From: Serilophus lunatus
Taxonomy: Eukaryota; Chordata; Aves; Passeriformes; Eurylaimidae
Assembly (NCBI GenBank): GCA_013399895.1
Contig: VXBA01003716.1
Coordinates: 669,679-733,678, forward strand
Reading direction: 5' to 3'
Length of the DNA stretch: 64,000 bases
The position numbers and the translations under genes were made by a program. Below are positions 1 to 12,260 of this stretch, one piece after another; within the stretch, counting starts at the first letter, position 1, and each line of letters begins with the position of its first letter. The notes under the pieces were generated by a model, which ran no database searches, had not been told where the DNA came from, and worked only from the letters and a program-made list of their open reading frames with translations.

Positions 1-3000
1 AGGAGGGAAAAATAAAAAAACCTTATTTGGCTCAGGAAGCTGTTGAGCTGAGAGCAGTTGGCAGCTGGAAGAGTGCCTAAGGGATGTATTGTGTCTGCTC
101 ATCCCATTTTTACACACTTCCTTGGGCAGCTGTGTTGTAGCCCAGTCTGGACAGATGTTTGGTCCAACTTGAGATGCTCATTTCTGTTTGTTTTTGTTAT
201 ATTCTTCTGACTGCTCTCTGACTTGTGTAGGCTTTTTGAGAGTCTGCAAACTCTTAGGTCACTGTTTTTTTTTAACACTGTTTCTGCTTAATTCTTGTTA
301 CCAACTGCCTTCCCTTTTCTTTCAGGATACTTGCCCTTTTGATGGGTGTTCCCATTTAGAGGAGCATGGGATCCCCAGCTCAGGAGGAAATAGGAGCTGC
401 TCTACTCAACACCTCTTGGTGGGAATTTCTTGCTGATCATTAGTAACAGTGGGGATGGGGCTGTAGTCTACAGAGGCTGGTGCTTGTTTCAGGTTTACTT
501 GCTAACTCTAGAGCATTGAAAGCACAGGCAGATGAATTGTCTCTGCCCAGGCCCTGTGGTGTCCCATCCTCCATCTCTCCTGCTAAAAGCAGATCAGAAG
601 TAAGAGCTCCCCCATAGAAGAGAGGTGAATATGAGAAAGAGATGCAGGTGATTTGAAGGAAACTGATTTTTTTTCTGCTGTTGGCTGCATGTTTGTGTGA
701 GAGAAACACTTCTTATTTCTGACTTTTCTTTTAAAATCATATTCAAAGTTAATTAAATGTTATTTTATATGTAATACTCCTCTTACCCTCACAACACAAT
801 GTTTTTTCTATAATTGCTTCAGTTGTGGTTGCTGTTCCCATGCCTGTTTCTTTAGACTCAGTGTAATATGTTGTTTTAAGACTTACTAAGCAATTTTATA
901 AAGCCACTCAAATTTCCATGACTACAACTAATAAGTTTCTGCAAGAAGTATTGAGAGTAGTGGGTCTTAATTCTAATGAAAACAAAGATGATCAAGGCTT
1001 TGAAGGAATGGGTCATCAGTGAACTCACTCCAGCTTCTTAATAGAAGCAGCTTGTGCATCTAAGCAGGTAGAAAACGAAAATGAAAAAATGCTTGGATAC
1101 AGCTGATGTTAGTGGTTTTCAAGGGAATTTAGGGTGAGGACAGGACAGATGTTGAGGGGAGAGATTCATTCAAATGGGATAAAATGCCTTATTTACCTAA
1201 AAGTTTGCTTAAAGAAAATGACAGTTTGTCAAAATTCTCTCTATCATTGGGCTAAATTTCAGAGGGTAAAGTCGCCTGCTCAGCTGTTGTGAACACCGGA
1301 GGGAGTTCGAGAGGTGGTTCACTTGCCGGTGGGTGGCGCAACCTGATGGGCAGTGGAGTAGAGACACCATATATTTATTTATTTAACATCTGTCTGAGCT
1401 CTCCCTGGTGGGTTATCCCTGTCTGTGCAGAAGGCAAGATGCCTGTGTGAGAGAGCCCTGATTAGACGAGGAAGAAGGATGAATACTGTGTTCCTTAGAG
1501 AGGGAGGTTTGTAGGCAGAACACTTAGGTGTATGTGCAATATTACCTTGAAGACTCTTATAGTAGAATACAAATGTATTTACCTTCTTCCCAAATCACTC
1601 TCTCCATCTGTTTTATGTTTTAGGCACCTTGGTTCTTATCTAATGTTTTATCACCTTGATAGCTTTTACTTTATTAAGTATGTCTGCTTCTATCTCTCTA
1701 ATCTCTTCATACCACCTCCCCATGGTGCTCTCTCCTTTCTCTTGCTGTTCTCACTGACTCCTTTACCTGATGCTATTTTTTCCCCACCCCTCACTGATGC
1801 GTTGCAACCTTAGTTGACATTTCTGCTTTCCCTTGGAGCAGTGATGAAGAAGCACTGTTTGGATACTGGAAAGGGATTCAAAGGATACAGAATGCAGCTG
1901 TAGTACCCTGGGGAACTGGACATCTGGTGTTCCCTGGGTAGGGAATTAACCTCTCCAGGCTCCCCTTTGAAACTTAAGTCAGTTCTGACCTTTGGCATAG
2001 ACAAGCTAGACATGAAAACCTCCACTTTATATTCATGCAGGGGGGGAATTTATGGGGGGGGTCAGAAACTCCCCACAATATCTGCCAGGTGATGCCCAGA
2101 GATCTTGCAGTAGTGAGCCTTTTGCTCTTGCTCTCCGCAGGCATCTCCTCCTCCAAGTCCTGGTGCCCAAGGGCAGCTTGAGTGGCAGCTAAGGGACAAG
2201 GAAACACTGTGTGTCAAATGGAAAGACAGTTGGAGGATGAGAGCAGAAGTTAAGGCAACCTGGAATAAGCAGGAGTTAAAGCTTTCTGGGGCCTGGGAAG
2301 AGATCCATATTTCCGAAGTGGAGTGACAGGGAACTGGTCAGAAGAATGTGAAGCTGGCAGGAGGGCAGCTGATGATGGTGTTGCTCTGCAAGATAGCTTT
2401 CTATCCACCTTCATCAGGGCTGGCCAGAGGAGCAGTCATCCCCAGATGTCTCTAGCCTGTGCAGACCTGTTCTGCATGGGCACCTCCAGGAGAACTGCTA
2501 ACTACAATTGCTTGTACAGAAAATGGGTTGTGATTAGCTACAACCTTATTGTGGAGCATCTGCTTGATAGTGTGTACCTTAAGCACCTTAGCATTGCAGT
2601 GGCTCTTGAGCTCAGGTGAGCACTGTGCTGGTAAGCATGAGACACTTCAGAGAGCCTGATCCCCTGAGAGTGAGTTGATTTGTCTGAGAGTTGATTCCTC
2701 AAATTCAGACAGGCCTGTCACAGGGGGTGAGATGTGGAGGCGAGCTGTCTAAAAAAATAAATCTCTTCTGTGAGCTGTCTAGTTGCTGATATCCAAGGCA
2801 GGTGAGTTTGATGGCCCATGGAGGTGTCTGTACCCCATCAATGACTAGAAAGGGAGCCTGAATTACCAACTCAAACTGCATACCTACCTTCCCATGGGCT
2901 CCCTGTCTACTGGCTGATGGGACAAGAAGGGAATCTGAATCGGGGCGGGGATGTGATAATGACATCTGCCATTATCTGTGCATCATTAACGTGTCATATA

Positions 3001-4084
3001 GCTGTTGTCCTGCTTTGCAGCAGGGAGCTCTACTCTCACTGACTGCTAACAACCATATTGCACTAGCTCTCTGTGCACATCAGTAATGGCACCCTGTCCC
3101 TGTGCAGTGCTCTCATTGGGGGTGAGACTGGCATTTTGAGCGCTGGCATCTGGGTACTTTGTTCCCTGGTGCTGTTCTCTAGTAGGTGATGGGGCTGTCA
3201 GTGGAGCAACGCACGCGTGTGTGTGTGTGTGAACACACGGCCGCTCCTCAGGTGTAGGGATATGAGGAACACTCTCTGACTCCAGCTCTTTCTGCTGCTG
3301 CCATTTCTCTGCCTTTGATCTCCAGATCCTCTCTATTCTCTGCCTTGGCAGGAAGAGGTGTCCCAGTGTGCTCAAGGATTGAAAAAAAATTGCAAGAAAA
3401 ATTGGAAAAGTTTCAAATTTTCTTACGTGTTTCAATTTTTCCTTGCAGTTCACAGTGCTAGACACACTGGATCTTAATACATAAAGACGTTGTTTCTTGT
3501 CATTAATCCAAGGCATGGTGGCTGTTGGCACTTTCCTTCTAATTTACTGTTCTCCTCGGTGAATAGCTATCTCATGGCACATACAGACTCGCTCTAACTT
3601 TAGCCCAATTGAGAGTATTTACTCCTTAACTCTAGTGTAAAAGAAGCATTCTTTCCTTTTTCGTTTTGTTTTATCATGACTAAAACTAGGAGGGTATAAA
3701 AAAAACCTCTGGCTGAAGCAATACCAGTCCAGCAAAACCCAAACTACTCTTTTGGAGGAGCAAGACTTTCCAGGTTTGCCCACTCAGCTCAGGCAAGGGT
3801 TGCAGCGCTAAATTCTCAGTCCATGGAATCAAGTATTGGACATATGGACTCAGTTTTTTCTGGAAATGCCACTTTAAAATGCTATGGGGATGGTTTCCCA
3901 CAGAATGAACAGCTGAGCACCAGTAGTTTTTTCTTTCTCTTATGATTATTACTAGAATATGTCAGTATTTATTTCAACATTTCCCCCTTTTTGCCTAGAT
4001 CAAGATGCAGAAAGCATCATTACAGATTTTCCATGCACAAGCATGGGTCTTTGTCAAGGATATGCCCAGTGTATGAGCTGTTCT
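1..4084. other. Unassigned non-coding stretch
   Basis: No exon or repeat family recognised. Short items only: a small GT microsatellite near 3215-3231 and a slightly CpG-richer patch at about 1270-1370 of unknown nature. The long minus-strand frame at 3046-3531 has low-complexity content (His-Thr run from the GT repeat) and resembles no family I know. Confidence 0.4.
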
Positions 4085-4656
4085 TGTGGTTTAACCCCAG
4101 ATGGCAACTAAGTACTGGGCAGCTTCTTGCTTGCCCTCTCCCAGCCCCAGTGGGATGTGGAGAATCGGAGAGGGAGGAGGTGGAACTTGTGGAGTGATAA
4201 GTAAAATATAATAAAAATACTAATATTATTATCATAACAATTGTAATAAGAAGGAGAGAGAGAAATAACACCTGACAAAAACCAGTGATGAATAATAGAA
4301 ACTACTCACCACCTGCTGACCAATGCCCAGCCAGTCCCTGACCAGCATTTGGCAGCTCCTGACCAATGAACTCCCTGCAGTTTATATACTGGACATGATG
4401 TTCTATGGGATGGAATGTCCCTTTGTCCAGCTGGTCAGCTGTCCTACCCATGCTCCCTCCTGGCTTCTTGTGAATTTCCTCACTGGCAGAACTTGGGAAA
4501 TAGAAAATCCTCAACTTAGGGTAAGAGACTACCTAGAAACAATTGAAAAATTGGTGTATTATCAATATGATTCTTATGCTAAATCCAAAGCAGATGGGCA
4601 TGTCTGTACCAGCTACTAGAAAGAAAATTTACTCTATTCCAACCAAAACCAGGACA
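4085..4656 (-). mobile_element. Solo LTR of an avian endogenous retrovirus, reverse orientation
   Basis: A 572-bp element bounded by TG (4085) and CA (4656). Read on the minus strand it opens TGTCCTGGTTTTGG and closes GGTTAAACCACA, the ends of an abundant LTR family in bird genomes. A TATA box (TATATAAA) lies at 4381-4388 on the minus strand, between a U3-like part at the right and an AT-rich R/U5-like part at the left. No gag, pol or env coding sequence and no second LTR are seen nearby, so it is a solo LTR left by recombination between two LTRs. The flanks (GTTCT left, GCTAT right) do not form a clean target-site duplication. The family name and ERV class are not certain to me. Confidence 0.85.
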
Positions 4657-4761
4657 GCTATCCTGCAGTGAATTTAAGGCTGAAATCATTCCAATTCTCC
4701 TCTTATTTCCCCCAGAGTCAACCTTAGGTATGCTTCTGGACTTCTTTATACTGCTGGCTCA

Positions 4762-4803
4762 ACTGAAAATAAGAATAATTGTACTGAAAATAAGAATAAT
4801 TGT
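4762..4803. repeat. 21-bp direct tandem duplication
   Basis: Two perfect adjacent copies of a 21-base AT-rich unit, beginning ACTGAAAATAAG, at 4762-4782 and 4783-4803. This is a recent local duplication with no function visible. It lies about 100 bp right of the solo LTR. Confidence 0.95.
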
Positions 4804-5159
4804 ACTTTACCACCTGGTGGCTAATTAAGGCCTTCTTGAGTAACAGAAGAAGCTAGGACAAAGGGAAGGATGGAAACATAAGGAACTGTTGCAGAACCAA
4901 ATCCTCCACTGTTCAAAAGTGCAGAATTAAGTTTGTCAGTGTCTCATGTGTTGTCAGACCATATTTTTTCCTATCGGTCTCTTACTTCTGCCAGGTGCTT
5001 GAAGGATAGCGTTCACTTAATGAGCAGCCAGCTTACACTTTGTTTTCCTGTGTTTGTTCAGTGCGTGGCTCTGGGCCTTATTGACAACACACTGTTTAAG
5101 TCCTGCTCTGAAGATGGGATTATTGATTTCCTCATATTTTTTTTTTATCACAGTAGTAT

Positions 5160-5290
5160 TTGAGTGCTCATCACTATAGAACCCAAGTGCTTCACAACCA
5201 TTAATTATCTTTGCGACACCTCTGAGAGGAAAGAGCTTTTCTTGTCTCTCTGCTTATATGGGGAGATGTCAGTGGCCACAGTTGAAATCA
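5160..5290 (-). repeat. Ancient MIR-like SINE remnant
   Basis: The run of AAGTGCTTCACAACCATTAATT, then a segment like 'ACACCTCTGAGAGG', follows the order of the antisense 3' half of amniote MIR/CORE-type SINEs (crucial tail with AGTGCTTTACAAACATTAATT then CACAACACCCCTGTGAGG). It is highly diverged, with approximate edges and tentative identity. Confidence 0.4.
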
Positions 5291-5510
5291 GAAGCATCCA
5301 GTAATTTTGAAATCCTAATTAGAGATACATGATACTAAGTTTTCGTCACGGCTTGTGAAGTGTAGCATTTGCTATGTTCAAGGTGTGGAGCCTTCAGATG
5401 CAGAAGTGGGCTGCCAGTCATCCCTCAAACTGCACTAGGGATTTCTGGTCTGCAGTGCGTAATGAAAGTAACAGAATTAGTGGCCACCTGCTTGAAGTGA
5501 CTTATTTTAG

Positions 5511-5945
5511 AGTCATAGAATCATTGAGGTTGGAAGACACCTTCAAGACCATGAAGTCCAACCTGTGACTGAACACTGTCATGTTGAGTAAATCATAGCA
5601 CTAAGTGCCATATCAAGTTGCTTCTTGAACACTTCCAGGGATGGTGACTCCACTACTTCCCTGGACAGCCCATTCCAATGCTTAACCACCCTTTTAGTGA
5701 AAAAATTCTTCCTAATGTCTAACGTGAACCTCTCATCTCAGCTTCAGGCTGTTTTCTCTTGTCCTGTCACTAGTTGTCTGTGAGAAGAGACTGACCCCAC
5801 CTGGCTACAACCTCCTTTCAGGCAGTTATACGGAATAAGGTCTACCCTGAGCCTCCTTTTCTCTAGGCTGAACACGGCCAGCACCCTCAGCCACTCTTTA
5901 TGTGACTTAATCTCTAGACCCTTCACCAGCTTCAGTCTACAGTCA
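5511..5945 (-). mobile_element. CR1 LINE fragment (3' end of element)
   Basis: On the + strand it opens AGTCATAGAATCATTGAGGTTGGAAG, the reverse complement of the CR1 3' terminus, and continues through the usual order (facts on 'cacttccagggatggtgactcc', 'gacagcccattccaatg', 'aaaattcttcctaatgtc'). The minus-strand frame in this region carries the C-terminal reverse-transcriptase motif order of CR1 ORF2 (FSLEKRRLR). It is 5'-truncated, as most CR1 copies are. No target-site duplication was sought, because CR1 rarely makes one. Confidence 0.92.
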
Positions 5946-8407
5946 AAGTTGGAAAAAGGTCTTCCCAAGCTGCTCTTCTCAAGGTAGTAAAAACCATTCC
6001 CAGAGGAGCAAGGATGTGGATGGTTTGAGCCTTGATGCTTCACACCACATTGGGATCAGTGCTTTTCTCCTGGTGATGCCATGGCAGCTGCTTCCTCAGC
6101 CTGCAGTGACATGAGACCTGTAGCTCTTGCTGAATTTCAGTGGGGCTGGGAGCTGCAGCCTCCTCAGGGACAGATGACCAATGGGATCTTGCCTTGGCAC
6201 TTGATGGGAGCATTCATCAGTTAGTTGTTTTGGAGCCAAACATCTGTATTTAACTCTTGCCAATTTTGTAAGCAGGGAAATATGGGCTCTGCTTTTCCCA
6301 TATGGGGAATATTTGGGAAATATGAGAATCTTATTTGGTAAATTTCCCATGTGGAAAATACGGTTCCTCTGAAGGAACTTTCTTTTAGTCTAACTATGAG
6401 TTTGAACTTCTGCATGCTTTGTCTTGGTTATTTCAAGTAAATATTAGTTAATTACTTTTTACTTTGTATTTTGATCTCTTTCAGAGAGCTTCTCATTACA
6501 ACTGTCTTTAGATAGAAAGTGTTTTCTCAATTTCATGGAAGCTTTGCCATGGAAAATGACTCATTTTCACAGAAGAGGATTACTTGGGGCAACAAGCATA
6601 ACACCACAGGGCCTGCAATGCTTGCTCTGAGGATCCAGGTTCTTCAGTATGTTCTAGCTTATTATAACAGAGCAGGTCAACTGCAGGGTATGACAGCAGC
6701 CAGACACCCATTCTTATGATGCCTGACTGTTGGGATTTGCTGCTTCTGGTTGCAAAGATAGCTGTCCCGTTTTACAAAAAGTGTATTAACAGGGAGCCAA
6801 TGCAAATGCAGAGAGAAGTTTGAATGCTGAGCAAGTGACTGAGACCCACATAGCAACATTTCAGAATTCAAACAGTTAATCTTTTTTCTCTGTAATCATT
6901 ATTTTAATTTTATGCCAAAGGTACAGGTTTTTCTCTTGGGAGTTGAGGAAACATTTCTTTGACCTACTGTCCTCTGCAGTATGTAATTGCATAGCTGTTG
7001 CAAGGGCTAATAGCTTTACTTTTTGACTTCAAGCTGTGATTGTTTCATCTTGGTCATACTGGCTGATTGTCTAAATGATGGGTTTCTATATATCATAGTT
7101 AAAATTTTGGTTTATTTTTGCTCTTTCCCAGCTGTATTTTCAAGTCTAGTTTTCACTTAGATTTGGGTAACTAATGTTTTATGGTGGATAAATGTACTTG
7201 TTGGCATCTGTGATGGGAAATCTAATCTTTTCAATGGTGTGATTCTAGGATCCAGTGGAGACAGATGTAGGTCTTTATTGTCAATTTTAGCTTCTTTTAG
7301 TTACATGTATTTGCTGTCCAATGAGATATCTGGTTCTCTGTGTACATTTTGATAAGAAGGTAAAAGGGTGAAATGAGTGCATTTTAAATGAGTGTAATTC
7401 TAAAACTTCACAACCAAGAATTGGGCTCCTATGCTTCTTTTTGCAGAAAATGATCTAGTGTGTTGATTGAGCTTTTCTTCCTGTTGAATCATTTTGTTAC
7501 CTGCATTTTTTTTCCAGGGCAAGAATGACCACTATGCACTTGAACAAGTGTCACCTTTCTTGGTGTTGATGGAGTAATTGGTCTTGCTCTGTTTAAGAAA
7601 ACATTCTCCTCACTGATTTCTTCCCTCAGTGGCCAATGCCATGCCAATTTGCTTGTGCTGCAAGCTGTCTTTGGGAAACTGCTAATTGTTGCTTAGACAA
7701 AACAAGGCACCTCTTTGTGATTCAACCTGAAATGGTGGATGTGGAGAGACAGCTGCTTTGCTAAGTCTGGGATTATGCTGTTGTTTGGATGTAGGCACAA
7801 ATTCTGACCACCTGCGCTTGGAACTGGCATCACCTGTGGCATTGAAATAAAGCAATAAAGTGTGTTGAGGACTAATTTGTTATGCTGGGCTCAGTGACAT
7901 GCTGGTGTCATGGCTGTGGTCACAGCTTCCTGCTGGTTCTGAGCTCTGAGGGGTGTGCACTGCTTGCCATACGTTGTGTGCGCCTCTCTTGTCTGTGACA
8001 CTTCTCAGACCTGAGCAAGAACAGGGCAGGGTTTAGTCCTCCCAAAGCTGTGAAAACATGCTTGTGCAAGTACTGTTGGCTCTGAGGAATGTAATGCACA
8101 CACAAACCCTAAAAACCACCTTATGCTTTGCAGAATGCGGGTGCGATTCTTGTCCCTTTGCTATAACAGTGCTGGTTTTCAAGAATTTTCACTGAAATTG
8201 CTTGAAGGAGAAACTTCCTTGCAGGTAGCAAGTTTTCTAATGAAAACGGAGGTGTCCAGTTTTAACACTTGCATGAGAACTGCAAGTCCAAGTATTGCTC
8301 TGCAAGTGCTCTCTCTCTCCCTGTGGGAGAAGTTGGTCTGCTGTGATCTGTGTCTTGAAAGATGTCACTCTGGATCAATGTGAGTGTGATGTGCTCAGTT
8401 CTTTCAC
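5946..8407. other. Unassigned non-coding stretch
   Basis: No exon, RNA gene or recognisable repeat. It is AT-rich in 6860-7500. The open frames here are short and show no recognisable domain. Confidence 0.35.
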
Positions 8408-8957
8408 ACAATCCCAGAATTTTTTCTTGGAAGGGACTAGTTGATGATGCCCCCATTATGTGCAGGGACACCTTCCAGTAAACCACGTTACTCAGTCCTG
8501 TGCAACTGGCCTTCAACACTTCTAGGAACAAGGAATCCACTACTTCTCTGGGCAACCTGTTCCAGTGTCTCAAGACACTGATAGTACAGAATTTCTTCCT
8601 AATACATAATCTAAATATACCTTTTTTTCTGTTTAAAGCTGTGCCCCTTTGTTCAATTACTACATGCCATTGCAAGAAGTCCCTCTCCAGCTTTCTTTTA
8701 AAACCCTCTTTTAGATACAGAAAGGCTACAATAAGATCTCCCTGGAACCTTCTCTTCTTCAGGCTGAGCAACCCCAACTCTCTTAGCCTGTCTTTGTAGG
8801 AGAGGTGCTCCAGCCCCCTGATCATCTTTGTGCCTCTCCTCTGCACTCACTCCATCATGTCTGTGTTCTTAAGTTGTGGGCCTCAGAACTGGACATGGAA
8901 CTCTAGGTGGGGTCTTAGGAGAGCCGAGTAGAGGAGGACAATCATTTCCCTCAACCC
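8408..8957 (-). mobile_element. CR1 LINE fragment, about 550 bp
   Basis: On the + strand it starts with the degraded 3' end (CCCAGAATTTTTTCTTGGAAGGG) and runs through phrases typical of antisense CR1: the 'actacttctctgggcaacctg' and 'cagaatttcttcctaat' segments, then 'ctcttcttcaggctgagcaacccc' and 'agccccctgatcatctttgtg'. The minus-strand frame encodes CR1 ORF2 C-terminal sequence (IRGLEHLSYKDRLRELGL), with the terminal part degraded. It is the best-preserved CR1 copy in the window. Confidence 0.95.
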
Positions 8958-11900
8958 AGAGTTTTCTCGGTTTGTATTCTACCTGGAAATAAAAGGTAAC
9001 TTTCTGCTACCTCCCATGCCCCACTAATAGCAATTTTTAGAAATGTGAAGTGGATTAGTTAGGTGAAACAAGCTCCATCATCTTTTCAGCTTTGGCATCA
9101 TATGTTGTAGTCTAGGTGCTGCTCCAAAGCACACTCTTAAGAGGAGCTTGCAGCCATCTGTTTGATATTTATGAGATTGTAATTTTAGATCAGGGAATTT
9201 ATTATTCTGTATTAAAAGGTAGACATAAAATAAACCAAGCTAAAGGGCATACAGCCTTTCAAAAGGTTTCAGCCAGTGTAAGCTTTCTCTCTCTCTCCTG
9301 TATAATACTATGTTTGAAAGCAAAATTACAAAACACCTGGATGTGGTTTCTGTTGGCTCTGCGTCAAGATTGCAATCTAAATGGCAACTGGCTGCTGCTC
9401 TTGAGGGGGCAAAATGCTTTTTGCACTGTTTTTTTTCAGGGTGGGGTTGGATTAAGCAGGAATGCTGGCATTACAGTCGACTTACTGAAATAGCAGTTGG
9501 CTTGTTTAGTGTGTTTAACTGTTCTAGACCCTTTAAACCAGCTGCTGGAGTCAAGTGATGTTCTAGCACTTTCCTGAAGTGTTTTTATCGCTTAATAGCA
9601 GATTGGCATTGTTTTTCATTCAATCTTTATCACACAAAATCTTTGTGGATACACTTAGGTTCTAGTATGGCTGTTTCCCTATAGCTTTTGTTTTGTTAAT
9701 TGTTCTTTTAAGCCATCTTTATTCCCTGCAAATCAAATTCCCCATAAAAGGAGGATGATCTAGAGCTTGGCTGTTGCTTGGCTCCTACATGGACATCGGT
9801 AAAAAATCTTCCTCTATAGTATCTGCCTGTATCTCATCAGACACTTATGTTCATGCAAGTTTGTCCTTATCTGGGCTCTTGAAATGAAGATGAATTGTGA
9901 TTTATGTGCAGAGATGAACTGTTTGCCCTGCAGAGTACAACATTAACAAATATCCATACTGTTTTCTGGCAGATGTGAATTGTATGCTTAAAGCTTTGCA
10001 TGTAAGTATATGTCCATTTGTATTAGTTTTTCTGTGCACATGAGACCATGAAATAGGATTGTTTTTATGTATACATGCATACTCTGTACACAAATATATC
10101 ATGTGAAATATGCATTTCTTCACTTTGCATTTTTTGCATGGATGAATGCAGCTGTGGTCAGCCCATAGCTTATGGATTTTACACATGGGTTACTTGTGTT
10201 TAACACAGGGCAAATCTTAAAAGCCTGTGTGTGACTATTGCAGCGCAAAAGAACAGACATGCAGGCCTGCTGAGGGTCTCTGCATTTAAAGAGGCACATA
10301 AGTGGTTTTCCAGTTTTTCCCGAAAAATCCTCTTCCCTACAACTAAAGGTTCAACACCTCTTGGGACCAGAAAATTTTGCCACCCTGTAGTTTCAAGTTA
10401 AATGGATACATGAAGTACAGTAAGCGAAAACCGCTGAGGTTTGTTACTGTAGTGGCATACTTCAATGTCTGTGATCTTTATCTCTAAAGGTGTGGTCAAG
10501 TGACCTTAGAGAACAGCAGGAAACCTGTCTTTGGAAACCTGTGATATGTTTTGGAGTTGTGCCGTTGAGTGGCTTGCTGAAAGCTGCTTCATCTCGGGAT
10601 TCTCAACTCTGGAGAGCAGATGCTTTCTTTTATTATAACTGCTTTTAATACATCTACTATTTAATGTGTGTATATTTGCAGCAAAGCTTGTCTGTAGGGT
10701 GCTGTTCACCACTTATTATGTCATGTTGTTCATGGCAGAATCTAGCAGAAGTGGAATAAAATGGAGAATTAGGCCTTGTTCTCTAATTGTTCCTTTAATG
10801 GATTTCCCTAATTAGAAATGCATTATTTAATAATTAAAATGCACTAATTTGTTATTCTGTAATGATCTAAGTAGTTAGTCTTTGCAAAACCTGAAGAGAA
10901 GATTTAAAACCGTGTAGAAACATCTGAACATGCACGCCATCATTAATTTAAGCTGAATCCTTTCTTTTTGCCAAAATGCTTGCGTGTACCTGCGCATGTA
11001 ATCTCCTGTGTCTTTTGCAAACTTGGCTTTTCTCTTCAGAAGTGGGTTTTCTTAGGCAATGCCTACACTTTATAGCTTTATATAAATCCTGTGTATCACT
11101 GGATAGCTATTCTTAACATGGCCTTTCAGTAACAGCCATGGACACTGTCTTTATAGGAAGCTTTACTTTTTCTACGAATCTTCAGACTTTCTTTACTATT
11201 ACATTTTTTGCATAGTGGGATAAATCCAACTACCTCTATCTTAAGTGCCTAGATATCTGCACCATCTGTCTCTTCAACTCCTTGGTCCTACTTTAGTTCC
11301 TTTTGACAGGAGCAGAGGTCTCAAAGCAAAGCTACTGCAGGGATGCCATTTAGAGACTTAAAACACCATACAAAGTCTCTGCAGCAGAAATCCTGCAGTA
11401 TGCACTCAATGTTTATCAGATACCAGAGACTCCATGTGGCTGTTCAGCCTTAGGACACGTGAGACCCAACTCCCTGCAGAGCCCCTGCCTGTGCCTTGGG
11501 AATCTGCTAGGTATCTGTATTAATGTTGAGTCCTATCAGCAGAGGGAAATCCTCACCCCTCAGTTGACCGTGCACTTTGGAAGATGAATGTTTGACCACA
11601 ATGGAGATGAGATTTTCTTCAAATGTATTTCTAAAACCATTTTTTCCTGTGTGCTCTGTCTCTGAAATTCATCTGACAGCTGACCTCCAGCCTGGAGCTT
11701 GCTTCCACCTCCTCTTCCTCCTGCTTGGAGTTTATTTTTCTGTCCCATATGAATGACTCACCAGTAATTACTCTCCATCTTAATGCAGCTCTCAATGGGA
11801 GGGCAACTTGACAGAAGAGCTCTGTTTCTCTGCAGGGTCTTGGAGACAGCTGTGCTGTAGCAGAGGACACTTGCAGCCAATCTCTCTGTATCTGGCATTG

Positions 11901-12192
11901 CAGCAAGGCAGGCTTCCAGCTACAATACCCTAATCTGTGTGCGCTGTATGGAGAGTTGTGACCAAGAGCTACTGTTGCTTTTTATTTTTTTTTTCCTCTT
12001 TTTGAGCAGGGTGGAAATAGTTATTTGCCCTTGTATTTTTAAGTTCCTGAATAAGCAGCATGTCTTGTCTTAGATTTCTGAGCATTCTCCTTACCTATGC
12101 TATTTGTTTTCTAGGATTAATACTACCCAGTGTCTGGCATAACAAGATAGAGATACAAGATAGAGATCTGTCTCTATTCAGCTGTAGCTGCA
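8958..12192. other. Unassigned non-coding stretch with an AT-rich, TAATTA-rich block
   Basis: No exon found. The block at about 10780-10910 has several TAAT/ATTA homeodomain-type core motifs and low repeat similarity, so it is a candidate conserved non-coding element. The remainder is featureless by eye. Confidence 0.35.
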
Positions 12193-12260
12193 ATCATAGA
12201 GTCATAGAATATACTAAGTTGGAAGGAGCCCAACAAGGATCATCAAAATACAACTCCTGA
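12193..12260 (-). mobile_element. Short CR1 3'-end fragment
   Basis: It starts AATCATAGAGTCATAGAATA and continues to TTGGAAGGAGCCCAACAAGGATCATC, the reverse complement of the last about 65 bp of CR1 including its terminal octamer repeats. It is severely 5'-truncated. Confidence 0.88.

Noticed and set aside
1270..1370. tRNA-like B box (GAGTTCGAGAGG) suggesting a SINE or tRNA
   Set aside because: No A box at proper spacing and no cloverleaf could be drawn.
3046..3531. 161-codon open frame on the minus strand
   Set aside because: No domain, partly low-complexity from a GT microsatellite, and no splice or promoter context. Length is within chance for 64 kb.
4080..4661. Target-site duplication flanking the solo LTR
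   Set aside because: Flanking 4-6 bp on the two sides differ at more than one position.
8262..8846. 194-codon open frame on the minus strand as a gene
   Set aside because: It is the degraded ORF2 C-terminus of a CR1 LINE, annotated as a mobile element.
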